From: Opitutales bacterium
GTDB lineage: Bacteria > Verrucomicrobiota > Verrucomicrobiia > Opitutales > UBA2987
NCBI GenBank assembly: GCA_021772535.1
Contig: JAJFLV010000140.1
Span: 1-42,043 of the forward strand
Length of the DNA: 42,043 nt
Direction: 5' to 3'
Shown: one piece after another, positions 8,721 to 17,399 of the stretch
Position numbering within the stretch: position 1 is the first letter of the stretch
Layout: every line of letters begins with the position of its first letter
The notes under the pieces: model-generated
What the model was told of the DNA's origin: nothing
The model's input: the letters and a program-made list of their open reading frames with translations, nothing else
Databases searched by the model: none
Translations under genes and position numbers: made by a program

Positions 8721-9727
8721 TCCAGATCCGGTTTCCGGTCAGAGGATTTGAAATGCTCCAGATATTCTGCCATTCCCTGAGGAGTGGAGACTTTCGGTTC
8801 GTATCCCAAATCCCTTCGGGCCGCGCTGATGTCGAAATAGTGATCTTTGGCTAATTCAAGCGCGACGAATCGGGTCATCGGAGGCTCACATTTGAGGTTG
8901 AGAATTTTATAGATACCCTCAAGGCAAGCCCCCACTGCATAGGCCTTTTTCAGGCTGATTTTTTTGACCACTGGCGGTATGGAAAGACCTTGCAACATTT
9001 CATTAATCCAATCCCAGAGGCGAACCGGCTCTCCCTGGGAAATAAAGTAGGCCTTGCCGCCGGTCATTCCCTTTTCGAGCGCGTCGAGGGCAAGCAGATG
9101 TGCTTCGGCAGCATTTTCAACATGGGTAATGTCCACCCGGTTTTGCCCATCCCCGATGATGCGAAGACGCCCCGACCGGGCCCGGTTGATGACACGAGGA
9201 AGCAAATGGGGATCGCCGACGCCCCAGATCAAGTGCGGACGCAGGGCGACTGTCCGCAGACCCTTCGGTTGATGGGAAAAGAGGACTTCTCTCTCCGCCA
9301 TTGATTTTGTCTGGGCGTAATGGCAGAGCCAGTCATGGCCGTAGGGGATGGATTCATCGGCATTTTGAAACGATTGCCGGTTAAAAACGACGCTCGGGGT
9401 GCTGGTATAAACCAGGCGTCTCACTCCATGCCGCTGACAGGCGGAAATAACGTTGTGAGTCCCGACGATATTGGGCTGGTAAAAACTTTTCAGGCTGCCC
9501 CAGATTCCGGCCTTGGCGGCGACATGAAAAACCGCGTCCCGGCCCCTGCAGGCCGCGTCGACCAATTCTACATCTCCAAGATCGCCCTGGAACAACCGCA
9601 CGCCCTTGTCCTCCATATCCGGCTGGGAGGATCGACCCAGGATGGCCACCTCACAACCCCGATCGAGAAGTCTTTTGACAATATAGCGGCCGAGGAAGCC
9701 GCCACCGCCTGTAACAAGGGTCTTCAT
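8717..9727 (-). CDS. oleD: 2-alkyl-3-oxoalkanoate reductase (OleD-like, NAD(P)-dependent)
   Basis: A 336-residue extended short-chain dehydrogenase. It has the Rossmann motif VTGGGGFLGRY at residues 5-15 and the catalytic YAQTK (YxxxK). The text AAKAGIWGSLKSFYQPNIVG and VYTSTPSVVF is the pattern of OleD proteins, which reduce the 2-alkyl-3-ketoacid made by OleA to a beta-hydroxy acid in head-to-head olefin synthesis. Its start ATG overlaps the TGA of oleC (ATGA), so the two are translationally coupled. The alternative is a sterol or 3-beta-hydroxysteroid dehydrogenase-like enzyme, but the coupling to OleC argues for OleD. Confidence 0.85.
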   Translation of the reverse strand: MKTLVTGGGGFLGRYIVKRLLDRGCEVAILGRSSQPDMEDKGVRLFQGDLGDVELVDAACRGRDAVFHVAAKAGIWGSLKSFYQPNIVGTHNVISACQRHGVRRLVYTSTPSVVFNRQSFQNADESIPYGHDWLCHYAQTKSMAEREVLFSHQPKGLRTVALRPHLIWGVGDPHLLPRVINRARSGRLRIIGDGQNRVDITHVENAAEAHLLALDALEKGMTGGKAYFISQGEPVRLWDWINEMLQGLSIPPVVKKISLKKAYAVGACLEGIYKILNLKCEPPMTRFVALELAKDHYFDISAARRDLGYEPKVSTPQGMAEYLEHFKSSDRKPDLD

Positions 9728-11367
9728 GGGTGTGTCTGAAATTTTTTGGCCAGAGTGAGGCGGTGGATTTTGGCATTATGCCTCACATCGACGGGGAATT
9801 TTCGGGCAATGAAAAAAGTTTGAATATCTCGAGTAACGGAATTTTTCGCACCCAGCTCGCGTAGCTCTAAGATAATTTTCTCTCGGTCACTCGCACTTTT
9901 AGGGTACATTCTCTTTTCCGGCTCGAACACGATTGCCGGGGTTTGGTTTTCAGGGCTGCCAATTCCAATTAGCGCTGACCGGAAAACATCCGGGTGGCGA
10001 TTAAAAATCGCCTCGCAGCAATCGGTAAATAATGTGCCCTTGGCTGTGACGACACGCTCCGCCTTTCGTCCACAAAACCAGAGCAGTCCCTCGGAATCGA
10101 AATAACCGAGATCACCCATGCGATGCCAGACTTCGCCATTTTGGTATATCTTGGCCTTGGCGGTTTCATTATCCAACTGGTCATAGCTCTTTGTCACTAC
10201 CGGGCCTTTGACGATAATTTCCCCAATCTCCCCTTCTCCGACTTCCAGTGCAGGATCAAATTCAGAAAAAACTTCTTCGGAGATACGGATAATTTTTACT
10301 TCTACTTCGGGTACGGGACGCCCAACGCAGGTCCCCCTTCCCTCCTCGGTCAACTGCCAGGTTTTCTCCAGAATATCAGGGCCGTTGTGTGAAGTGACTG
10401 GCAAGCATTCGGTGGCCCCATAAGGAGTGTGGACAACCGCTCTCGGAAGAACCGGCTGCAAGAGACGCACCAAATCGGGCGAAACTGGTGCGCCCGCAAT
10501 GAGAACCCTCCGCATCGAAGGCAACTGAATTTCCCTTTCCGCGCAATATCGGCCGATCTTTTCCCAAAGCACCGGCGAACCGAAACTCGTGGTCACCGTA
10601 TTTTGTTTGATCGCCTGAACGATTTTGGCGGGATCGACCTTGGCCGGCTTGCTGGGATTCATTTCCGGTACCACGGTAGTCATTCCCAAGGCGGGATTGA
10701 ACAGGGCAAAAATCGGCAGCATGGGCAGGTCGACTTCACCCGGCTCGATATGGTATTGATCACGAATCAAACGCACCTGAGCGTCGAACATCCCGTGTTC
10801 GTAGCAAACACCCTTGGGGGGTCCGGTCGAACCCGAGGTAAAGAGGACGGCGGCAAGGTCTCCGGAATTGGCAACCGCCATGGGAAATTCTTCACCGGAG
10901 TCATTATACCTTTCCTCCAAGTTTAAGAAGCTATTGGCTCCCGCTTTAATACGAATGCGGACCGTCTTGAACGGCGCTCGAAATATCCGGCTGATCCCAA
11001 GCGCCAGAGGGATTCCAACCAGGGCTTCCGGCTTTGAGCGGCGGACGCAGTTGAGAAACGACTTCAAACCCATGCCCGGATCGATGACCACCGGCACGGC
11101 CCCGATTTTAAAAAGGGCAAAAACAGTCAAAATAAGGTCTAGTCCGGGTTTGACCATGAGCAGCACGTGCGTATCCCGGACAATCCCTTTCTCTTGGAAA
11201 AACCGGGCAACGGTGTCGCAATCGGCGTCCATCTCGGCGAACGAGCGCTCCAGATACTCGATGCGATCTCCCTTTAGCCCGAGAGGCACTTTAACCGCAC
11301 ATTGATCCGGAACCCTCCGCGCCATCTGCGGAAGAAACCGCGCCACATTCGCCGACTCTACTGTCAT
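9724..11367 (-). CDS. oleC: OleC-like ATP-dependent beta-lactone synthetase
   Basis: A 547-residue adenylate-forming enzyme (ANL superfamily). It has the P-loop LFTSGSTGPPKGVCYEH near residue 175, the motif TPYGATECLP, the GDLGYFD motif and a C-terminal lid domain. The stretch VVPEMNPSKPAKVDPAKI and FGSPVLWEKI is characteristic of OleC, which converts the OleD product to a cis-beta-lactone that OleB then decarboxylates to a long-chain olefin. It is followed by oleD with a 4-base overlap. No oleA (thiolase) or oleB (alpha/beta hydrolase) lies in the window; the gene upstream is an unrelated Sel1 protein. General acyl-CoA or acyl-ACP ligase activity is the main alternative. Confidence 0.85.
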   Translation of the reverse strand: MTVESANVARFLPQMARRVPDQCAVKVPLGLKGDRIEYLERSFAEMDADCDTVARFFQEKGIVRDTHVLLMVKPGLDLILTVFALFKIGAVPVVIDPGMGLKSFLNCVRRSKPEALVGIPLALGISRIFRAPFKTVRIRIKAGANSFLNLEERYNDSGEEFPMAVANSGDLAAVLFTSGSTGPPKGVCYEHGMFDAQVRLIRDQYHIEPGEVDLPMLPIFALFNPALGMTTVVPEMNPSKPAKVDPAKIVQAIKQNTVTTSFGSPVLWEKIGRYCAEREIQLPSMRRVLIAGAPVSPDLVRLLQPVLPRAVVHTPYGATECLPVTSHNGPDILEKTWQLTEEGRGTCVGRPVPEVEVKIIRISEEVFSEFDPALEVGEGEIGEIIVKGPVVTKSYDQLDNETAKAKIYQNGEVWHRMGDLGYFDSEGLLWFCGRKAERVVTAKGTLFTDCCEAIFNRHPDVFRSALIGIGSPENQTPAIVFEPEKRMYPKSASDREKIILELRELGAKNSVTRDIQTFFIARKFPVDVRHNAKIHRLTLAKKFQTHP

Positions 11368-11513
11368 TTAAAAGCTGTCAATGATTGGTTGATCAAGTTT
11401 TCGTGATGAGATCTATCTTACCTTTTCGCAAAAAAAGGAATTATTCCGACCAGAAGAAAAGGGTCAATGACTGGAGATATACTTAATCAAATAAATTAGT
11501 TGCTAAAAAACTT

Positions 11514-12560
11514 TCAACTTTTCGGCAGCAATTTGAAATTTACGGGCTGTATTCTTCGCACCTTTACGGGTATTCCATCTATGGTTGCGGGTTTGAATTT
11601 CCACTTACGAACGGCTTTTAAAGCAGGTTTTTCAAAATCGACATGGCTGGATTCCAATACAGAAGCATGAAATACATCACCATATTCATCGATTATAATG
11701 ACACATTTTACCCAGCCTTCGATTTCAAGGAATCGCAAAGCCTTAGGGTATAATGGCGGGACAGAAGAAATTACTTGTGGATCAAAACCTAAAGTATCGT
11801 CAGGTTTTCCTCCCGAAATATCCCTAGTTCTCATTATCGCTTGTTTGTTTCCTTGTTCAGCAGATTTCCGATACCATTTAAAAGCTAGAGAATCGTTTTC
11901 AGAAACTCCTAACCCAATATCATAAAGCAAGCCAAGATTGAATTGTGCCTCTGAATTCCCACTCTTAGCCTTTTGATGAATCCAATTCAATGATCTGTAC
12001 TCACCCTGAGCGGCAGCCATAAGATACCATTTAAGAGCCTTTCCCGGATCGGTTTTCGTCACTCTGCCATTAGATACCATCCATCCCACATTGTATTGGC
12101 CATTGGCATTTCCATTTTCAGCCGCTAACTTAAACCAGTTAAATGCTTCAAACTCATTTTGTTCCACACCAAATCCATTTAAGAAAATTATCCCAAGATA
12201 GTTCTGCGCACTAGAATTTGCTTGTTCAGCAGCCTTCTTAAACCACGAAATTGACTTTTCAAGATCCTGGTCGATTCCCTGTCCGTTAAAATAAATATAT
12301 CCAAGACTATATTGGGCATCTGAATCACCTCTTATTGCAGCTTTTTTGAACCACTTGATTGCCTTGGAGTAGTTTTGTGGAACTCCTTTTCCTTCGGCAT
12401 ACATGACCCCAAGCTTAACCTGAGCCTGTATATTGCCTTGTTTTGCTAAAACCTGGAATCTAGAGTAATCAGGTGCAGAATCTCCAGACCCGATAGACCC
12501 GAATATGAAACCGCAAAAAAAGAATATCCACTTTCGGGAAAGTGAAGGTCGATAAAACAT
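11514..12560 (-). CDS. Secreted Sel1-repeat protein with TonB-like C-terminal domain
   Basis: A 348-residue protein. An N-terminal hydrophobic segment (WIFFFCGFIFGSIGSGDSA) looks like a signal peptide. Five Sel1-type repeats of about 36 residues follow (for example AQVKLGVMYAEGKGVPQNYS); the fourth is degenerate, and a short spacer precedes the fifth. The last ~85 residues resemble a TonB C-terminal domain (PPLYPKALRFLEIEGWVKC, then KPALKAVRKWKFKPATIDG). The proline-rich spacer and inner-membrane anchor of a true TonB are absent, so it probably binds a partner in the periplasm rather than energising receptors. Codon usage is AT-richer than the flanking genes. A GGAGG lies about 16 bases before the ATG, farther than usual. 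Confidence 0.8.
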   Translation of the reverse strand: MFYRPSLSRKWIFFFCGFIFGSIGSGDSAPDYSRFQVLAKQGNIQAQVKLGVMYAEGKGVPQNYSKAIKWFKKAAIRGDSDAQYSLGYIYFNGQGIDQDLEKSISWFKKAAEQANSSAQNYLGIIFLNGFGVEQNEFEAFNWFKLAAENGNANGQYNVGWMVSNGRVTKTDPGKALKWYLMAAAQGEYRSLNWIHQKAKSGNSEAQFNLGLLYDIGLGVSENDSLAFKWYRKSAEQGNKQAIMRTRDISGGKPDDTLGFDPQVISSVPPLYPKALRFLEIEGWVKCVIIIDEYGDVFHASVLESSHVDFEKPALKAVRKWKFKPATIDGIPVKVRRIQPVNFKLLPKS

Positions 12561-12647
12561 TGGTTGCTAAATATAACCTCCAAAACATTTTCTTTCAATC
12601 GCCGATTCAATTTTGCAGGACAGACAATTCTGTAGGTGTATGGCCAG

Positions 12648-13652
12648 TTAACCTGGGGTTGGAATATTTTCCCAGTAGGCCGGCCAATTGGAGAGGATTT
12701 CGTTGATGATGGTGGTGGCGGTTGTTCGGGCGTTTTCGAGGGAGGGAATGTAGGCGGGGTAGTGGGCGTCGCCCTGGGCTTCGCCGAAGAGATTTTCGAT
12801 AACCGTTCTTCCGGGAGGCGGGAATGTGAAGTTACTGGCCGTGCGAAGCAGGAGGACGCGGTCGTTATCGACAAGGCCCATGCGGGAGAGGTGGCGGAGA
12901 GCATGGAGGGTTCCGGTATCTTCCATGGCGGAGGTGTAAAAGGTTCCCTCCCCTTCGGTCCAATAATCGACCCAGCGCTCGGCCCATTCCGTCATTTTCC
13001 GGCTATGCCAATAGCGGCCTGTTGTCAGGTTGCCTCCGCACAAGACTTGGGGAGGGCCCTGGATACCGGGAAAGCCGGTGTAGGCCATGCGTTCCGCTTT
13101 CATTTCGTCACTATCGAGGAGGGGAATTTCTTTGGTCAGGTTATATGCCCACTGACAGAGGTCCGGGTTCAACCGGCTGACTTCGTAACGCTGCCCGAAG
13201 GAAGCATCGTCCACGGAGTGAGGCCCGTAGGGTTCCTTGGCGCCAATGGGCAGGATTCCGGTGGACCAGTCTTCGGGTTTGTCTTCGGGGGAAATTTCAA
13301 AGGCCAGGTCGCCGTCAACGGCCCAATCGGTCCAGACCACACTGCCCAGAGGACAGTTGCGGGGATTGCCCCCGGCGATGCCGGAAATGAGCCAGTAGGC
13401 TTTGCTCAAATCGTAGCCTCCGGCCAGACCCAAGGCCATGATGGATACTGCGGTGTTGGGGTTGCCCACCCCGGCTTGGATCGCCAGCAACCCGTCTTCC
13501 CCCTCATAAAGGCGGCCCGAAAGTCCAGCGGTGTCCGCCTGAACGAGTTTGAAATTTCCGTCCTTGAGAAATACACCCAATTCTCCAAATTCTTCATCGG
13601 AAGGTTCATACATGGCGACAAGGACCAGTTTGGCAGGATTGATTTTGGACAT
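12648..13652 (-). CDS. Purine nucleoside permease (NUP) family protein
   Basis: A protein of the NUP family (Candida NUP-like), which in yeast binds or transports purine nucleosides and in bacteria may act as a nucleoside-handling enzyme related to nucleoside phosphorylases. Family-like segments are KLVLVAMYEP at the start, LLAIQAGVGNPNTAVSIMAL, YWLISGIAGGNPRNCPLGSV, WTDWAVDGDLAFEI and the C-terminal TFYTSAMEDTGTLHAL. I place the start at the ATG at 13652 (MSKINPAKLV), giving 334 residues. The frame stays open for 78 codons upstream to 13886, and in-frame ATGs at 13745 and 13766 are alternatives. With the 13652 start no signal peptide is seen, although several family members are secreted. Confidence 0.8.
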   Translation of the reverse strand: MSKINPAKLVLVAMYEPSDEEFGELGVFLKDGNFKLVQADTAGLSGRLYEGEDGLLAIQAGVGNPNTAVSIMALGLAGGYDLSKAYWLISGIAGGNPRNCPLGSVVWTDWAVDGDLAFEISPEDKPEDWSTGILPIGAKEPYGPHSVDDASFGQRYEVSRLNPDLCQWAYNLTKEIPLLDSDEMKAERMAYTGFPGIQGPPQVLCGGNLTTGRYWHSRKMTEWAERWVDYWTEGEGTFYTSAMEDTGTLHALRHLSRMGLVDNDRVLLLRTASNFTFPPPGRTVIENLFGEAQGDAHYPAYIPSLENARTTATTIINEILSNWPAYWENIPTPG

Positions 13653-13939
13653 ATCTTTGATTGTTCCGGCAATGAAAGGGCCGAAGTTAAAGTTCCTGAA
13701 AGAGGGCCGCAATGGAAATTTGACCCGAAAAAATATGCTTTTCATACGCCGCTCATCCACTAACATGGAGACTGGAATAATCCTGTAATAAGTGAACGAA
13801 TGCGTTCTAAAACCGTGCCGGCGGATACCGGTTAGCGTCCCGGCTCCTCGAGTATTGCAAGTCATTGCACATACACCAACCATCAAAAGGTCATTGGAGT
13901 GCCGGGCAGTAATGTTCTTCTTCTTTTTTTATAGATAAA
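13653..13939. other. Divergent intergenic region upstream of trkA
   Basis: This is the region between the NUP-family gene and trkA. It contains only a possible 5' extension of the NUP frame on the minus strand. A T-rich run (about 13917-13931) lies just before the trkA start. I see no RNA gene and no clear promoter hexamers. Confidence 0.4.
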
Positions 13940-15292
13940 ATGAAAATTGTAATTGTGGGAGCCGGAGAGGTGGGCAGCTACCTTTGCGGGCTATTGAGCG
14001 GCAAAGCTCACGATGTCACGGTCATCGAATCGAATGAAGCCACCGCCCAGCGGGTGGATGAGTTGATCGATGTAAAGGTGTTAACCGGGAATGGCAGCTC
14101 AGCCGAGACGCTGGTTAAAGCGGGTGTCCGGGAATGTCACTTTTTCCTGGCCATGACGAGTGAGGACAGGACCAACCTGGTGGCCTCTTCATTGGCCAAG
14201 GTGTTGGGGGCGCAGGTCACCATCACCCGGGTACACGATCAAACCTATTCGGACAACTCGTTCGTCAACTACCAATTGCATTTCGGTATCGACCATATGA
14301 TCAACCCGGAAGGATTGTGCGCAGTGGAACTGGCTAAATCGATCCGCAACCCAGGCCGTGTAGCGGTGGAGTATTTTGCCCGCGGACAAATCGAAGCACA
14401 ACAGGTTACCGTTACCCAGCGCTCACGCCTTATCGGCTTCAAGCTGAGCGATCTGCGAATGGAAGATGTGCGCATTGGATATATCAACCGCCGCCAGAAA
14501 ATCGAGGTTCCGACCGCCGAGACAATCCTGGAGGCAGGCGACAGGGTCACTCTTTTCGGCCCCCCCGATGTACTCACGAAAATAAAAAAGAAATTCGACC
14601 CGGAGAGCAAAGCCGTGCCAGTGCGGGTTGCCCTGTTCGGGGGTGGAGAGACGGCCGTGGCCTTGGCGAGATTGTTGACCAATCCACGCTATAAAATCCG
14701 CATCATTGAGAAAGATAGCGCCATTTGCCGAAACCTGGCGGAAAAATTTTCCCATGTCACGGTGATCAATGGCGATGCCACCTCCCTGCGGCTGCTGGAG
14801 GAAGAACAGATTGGCAGCGCCGAGTATTTCGTGGCTTCAACCAAAGACGACGAAGATAACATTATGACCGGACTGCAGGCATCGAAACTTGGTGCCGCGC
14901 ATGTGCAACTGGTCATCAACAAGACCGATTACGAAGATGTTCTGGACGGGTTGAAAAGTTCGCTGGGGGTTGAGATGATGGTTTCCCCGCGCGTGACCAC
15001 GGCCCGCGAGGTGCTGCGCTACCTGTCCACCGATCCTATGCTGGAGCTGGCCACATTGCCGGATGGAGTCGGCAAAGTCCTGGAGATACAGTTAGGCCAC
15101 AATAATCGATTCGCGGGCCAGCCGCTACGCAATATTCCATTACCCAAAGGATGTGTCATTGTCGCCCTCCTACATAAATTTCAGGCCAAAGTGCCGGGAG
15201 CGAACGATATCATTCTAGGGGGCGACCGGATCGTCCTCATCACCAAGGAGGGCAACATCAAGGAATTGCTCGGCCTTATTTCGGAGGACTGA
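13940..15292 (+). CDS. trkA: Trk potassium uptake regulator TrkA
   Basis: A 450-residue cytoplasmic NAD(H)/nucleotide-binding subunit that gates the TrkH potassium channel. It has the full-length duplicated layout: RCK_N-RCK_C twice. The first nucleotide site is IVIVGAGEVGSYL at residues 3-15. The second begins at about residue 231 with ALFGGGETAVALARLL, where the third glycine of the GxGxxG motif is replaced by alanine. Both acidic residues after beta-2 are present (VIESNE, IIEKDS). The C-terminal RCK_C ends GGDRIVLITKEGN. trkH follows after 57 bases on the same strand, forming a two-gene potassium operon. Confidence 0.95.
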   Translation: MKIVIVGAGEVGSYLCGLLSGKAHDVTVIESNEATAQRVDELIDVKVLTGNGSSAETLVKAGVRECHFFLAMTSEDRTNLVASSLAKVLGAQVTITRVHDQTYSDNSFVNYQLHFGIDHMINPEGLCAVELAKSIRNPGRVAVEYFARGQIEAQQVTVTQRSRLIGFKLSDLRMEDVRIGYINRRQKIEVPTAETILEAGDRVTLFGPPDVLTKIKKKFDPESKAVPVRVALFGGGETAVALARLLTNPRYKIRIIEKDSAICRNLAEKFSHVTVINGDATSLRLLEEEQIGSAEYFVASTKDDEDNIMTGLQASKLGAAHVQLVINKTDYEDVLDGLKSSLGVEMMVSPRVTTAREVLRYLSTDPMLELATLPDGVGKVLEIQLGHNNRFAGQPLRNIPLPKGCVIVALLHKFQAKVPGANDIILGGDRIVLITKEGNIKELLGLISED

Positions 15293-15349
15293 CAAACCGC
15301 CACTTTTGGAAGGGATTTGAGAGGAGAGTCTCTTTCCAGTATTTATTAA

Positions 15350-16825
15350 ATGAATTACCCCATAATATTCAGACTCCTCGGAACCATTTTACTAATCGAG
15401 GCAATTGCGTTTCTGGCTAGTCTGGGAGTTGGTTACCCCTATCGCTCCTTGAGCACGGAGCAAGGAGCTTTGGCTGGTTTCGGAATAAGTTTCGTCATCG
15501 CTTTTTCCACGGCCATCGGTTTTTCCTATTTAGGTCGTCAAGGCGATTTGAAAATGTTCCGCAAGGAGGCCCTAAGCGTGATCGGGCTGGGCTGGGTTTT
15601 AGCCAGCCTGGTCGGTTCGCTCCCATATTTTCTTATTATTCCGGGTTGTTCGCTGGCGGATGCTTTTTTCGAATCGGCCTCCGGTTTGACTACCACCGGA
15701 GCCTCTGTTTTCAGTGATTTGGAGAAAATGCCGCACAGCCTGCTATTCTGGCGCAGCATCAGCCAGTGGATCGGAGGTTTGGGAGTAGTAGTGTTTTTTG
15801 TGGCCATTTTGGGTTTCCTCGGAGCAGGCGCAAAAATCCTCTACTCGGGTGAATCTTCAGCCCAATCTACGGACCTCGACTCCAGCCGGGTGCAAACCGG
15901 TGTTTTGCGAATCCTGGGCCTCTATGCGGGCCTGTCTGTAGCCTGCGCGGTAACTTTTCGGTTTTGCGGGCTAAAATGGTATGATGCTGTATGCCACATG
16001 TTTACAACTCTGGCCACCGGCGGTTTCAGTACCAAGAGCGCCAGCGTTGAATTTTTTCAAAATCCTCTCCTCGAGTGGATGATCGTCCTTTTCATGGCCC
16101 TTGGAGGAACCAGTTTTATAGTCATGCTCCACTTCCTCAAGGGTAATTGGAAAAGTGTCCGTGAAAGCACTGAAACGGGCACCTTTTACCTTATTCTAGT
16201 GGTAGCGTCTCTATTGATCACCTGGCACCTGATAGTTTTCGAAGAAAGCGAATCCTGGCTGGATGCATTGAGGCTGGGCACCTTTCAAGTGGTTTCCATT
16301 ATGACCACTACCGGGTTTGCCACCACAGATTTCAACTCCTGGGCGCCTTTTACCCATGTCGTCCTCCTGCTCCTCATGTTAATTGGGGGAAGCTCCGGCT
16401 CCACCGCCGGTGGCCTCAAGGTGATCCGCATTGTGGTGGCGGTTAAAGTATCCCTTATCAACATCGAAAAAGCTTTTCGCACCCGGGTGGTCCGCACTGT
16501 TAAAATCAATGGGAGAAATCTCGATCGATCCGGACAGGAAGGTATAATCAGTTACCTTGTCCTCACGGCCCTGATAGCTCATTTGAGTCTTTTTTTGATC
16601 GTATTTATTGAGCCGATGTTGTCGGTGGAAGGGGCCGTTTCCACCATCCTGGCCAGCCTGTTCAGTGTAGGGCCAGGATTTCAGGAAGTTGGCCCGGCCC
16701 ATAATTACGCATTTTTCCACGATTATACAAAATACGCCCTTTCACTTCTCATGATCATGGGCAGGCTCGAGCTATACGCCATCCTGGTTCTCTTCTCACC
16801 CTCCCTTTGGAAACGATTTTCCTGA
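15350..16825 (+). CDS. trkH: Trk potassium channel subunit TrkH
   Basis: A 491-residue integral membrane protein of the SKT superfamily with four M1-P-M2 repeats. The four pore-loop filter segments are visible: SGLTTTGASVFSDLE, TTLATGGFSTKSASVEF, SIMTTTGFATTDFNSW and LFSVGPGFQEVGPA. Each contains the filter glycine. The GGSSGSTAGGLKVIRI segment after the third filter is the intramembrane loop that gates TrkH. It sits directly downstream of trkA, its regulatory ring, and imports potassium across the inner membrane. Length and layout are normal. Confidence 0.95.
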   Translation: MNYPIIFRLLGTILLIEAIAFLASLGVGYPYRSLSTEQGALAGFGISFVIAFSTAIGFSYLGRQGDLKMFRKEALSVIGLGWVLASLVGSLPYFLIIPGCSLADAFFESASGLTTTGASVFSDLEKMPHSLLFWRSISQWIGGLGVVVFFVAILGFLGAGAKILYSGESSAQSTDLDSSRVQTGVLRILGLYAGLSVACAVTFRFCGLKWYDAVCHMFTTLATGGFSTKSASVEFFQNPLLEWMIVLFMALGGTSFIVMLHFLKGNWKSVRESTETGTFYLILVVASLLITWHLIVFEESESWLDALRLGTFQVVSIMTTTGFATTDFNSWAPFTHVVLLLLMLIGGSSGSTAGGLKVIRIVVAVKVSLINIEKAFRTRVVRTVKINGRNLDRSGQEGIISYLVLTALIAHLSLFLIVFIEPMLSVEGAVSTILASLFSVGPGFQEVGPAHNYAFFHDYTKYALSLLMIMGRLELYAILVLFSPSLWKRFS

Positions 16826-16839
16826 GGAACTAATGTGAG

Positions 16840-16895
16840 AAGTAACCTCTTAATGCCGTTGGTTATCCACCAACAGAAGGCCTCTGGAGTTACTT
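16840..16895. terminator. Candidate structured terminator between convergent genes
   Basis: Between trkH and the convergent ferredoxin gene, AAGTAAC (16840-16846) can pair with GTTACTT (16889-16895) around an inner hairpin GTTGGT-5-ACCAAC (16858-16874). It lacks a strong T-run on either side, so the terminator call is weak and based on location. Confidence 0.3.
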
Positions 16896-16904
16896 AATCG
16901 GGAA

Positions 16905-17150
16905 TCAGTCCTCGGCGCCATCATCGCCGATCGCTTCAACGGGGCAGCCTTCCAGGGCTTCCATGCACAGGGCAATATCGTCCTCGTTGCTAGTATCGGG
17001 TTGGTTGTAAACATAGGAATACCCGCCGTCGTCGTCGCGCTTGAAGAAATCCGGAGCGGTTTCACGGCATAAATCGCAATCGATGCATTGCTCGTCGACG
17101 TAAAATTTTCCAGCGGCATTTAAGGGCCACTTATCATCTTTATCAGCCAT
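16905..17150 (-). CDS. Small acidic ferredoxin
   Basis: An 81-residue soluble electron carrier. Cysteines C22, C25 and C28 (CIDCDLC) and C69 followed by proline (GCPVEAI) give the single-cluster pattern; C62 is an extra cysteine. One [4Fe-4S] cluster is the likely content, in the bacterial/archaeal monocluster (Fer4_13/Fer4_15-like) group. The protein is strongly acidic, with a DDGAED tail, as usual for ferredoxins that dock on reductases. It stands alone with no obvious redox partner beside it. The acyl desaturase at 19884 is a possible but unproven electron acceptor. Confidence 0.87.
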   Translation of the reverse strand: MADKDDKWPLNAAGKFYVDEQCIDCDLCRETAPDFFKRDDDGGYSYVYNQPDTSNEDDIALCMEALEGCPVEAIGDDGAED

Positions 17151-17236
17151 AGTAGCGAGAAAGTTTGATATTTCAGGAAAGGTGTCAAGAAGGATTGAAA
17201 AAAAATTCGCCTGAAGGGTGAATATTGAGTTATTAG

Positions 17237-17263
17237 TTAAGTAATTGATAATTAATTACTTAA
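17237..17263. repeat. Perfect 10-bp AT-rich inverted repeat
   Basis: TTAAGTAATT (17237-17246) and AATTACTTAA (17254-17263) form a perfect inverted repeat with a 7-base spacer, in the 249-base region between the divergent ferredoxin and rhomboid genes. No T-run follows, so an operator for a dimeric regulator is more likely than a terminator. The rest of the gap is AT-rich with no other recognisable element. Confidence 0.4.
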
Positions 17264-17399
17264 TGAGACATCTATAGTTTGCTTTGACAGAAAGGGTGAG
17301 TTTGTGTCTTTATTTCAAAGGTAATCGACGAAAGGCTGTGAGACCGGCACAATTGGGAGCCAAGGGTGTCTTCAATTAATCGATTCAAAGTAATTAGCG

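Noticed and set aside
12636-13763. 375-codon + strand open frame
   Set aside because: Antisense shadow of the NUP-family gene; Gly/Phe/Val-rich translation without motifs.
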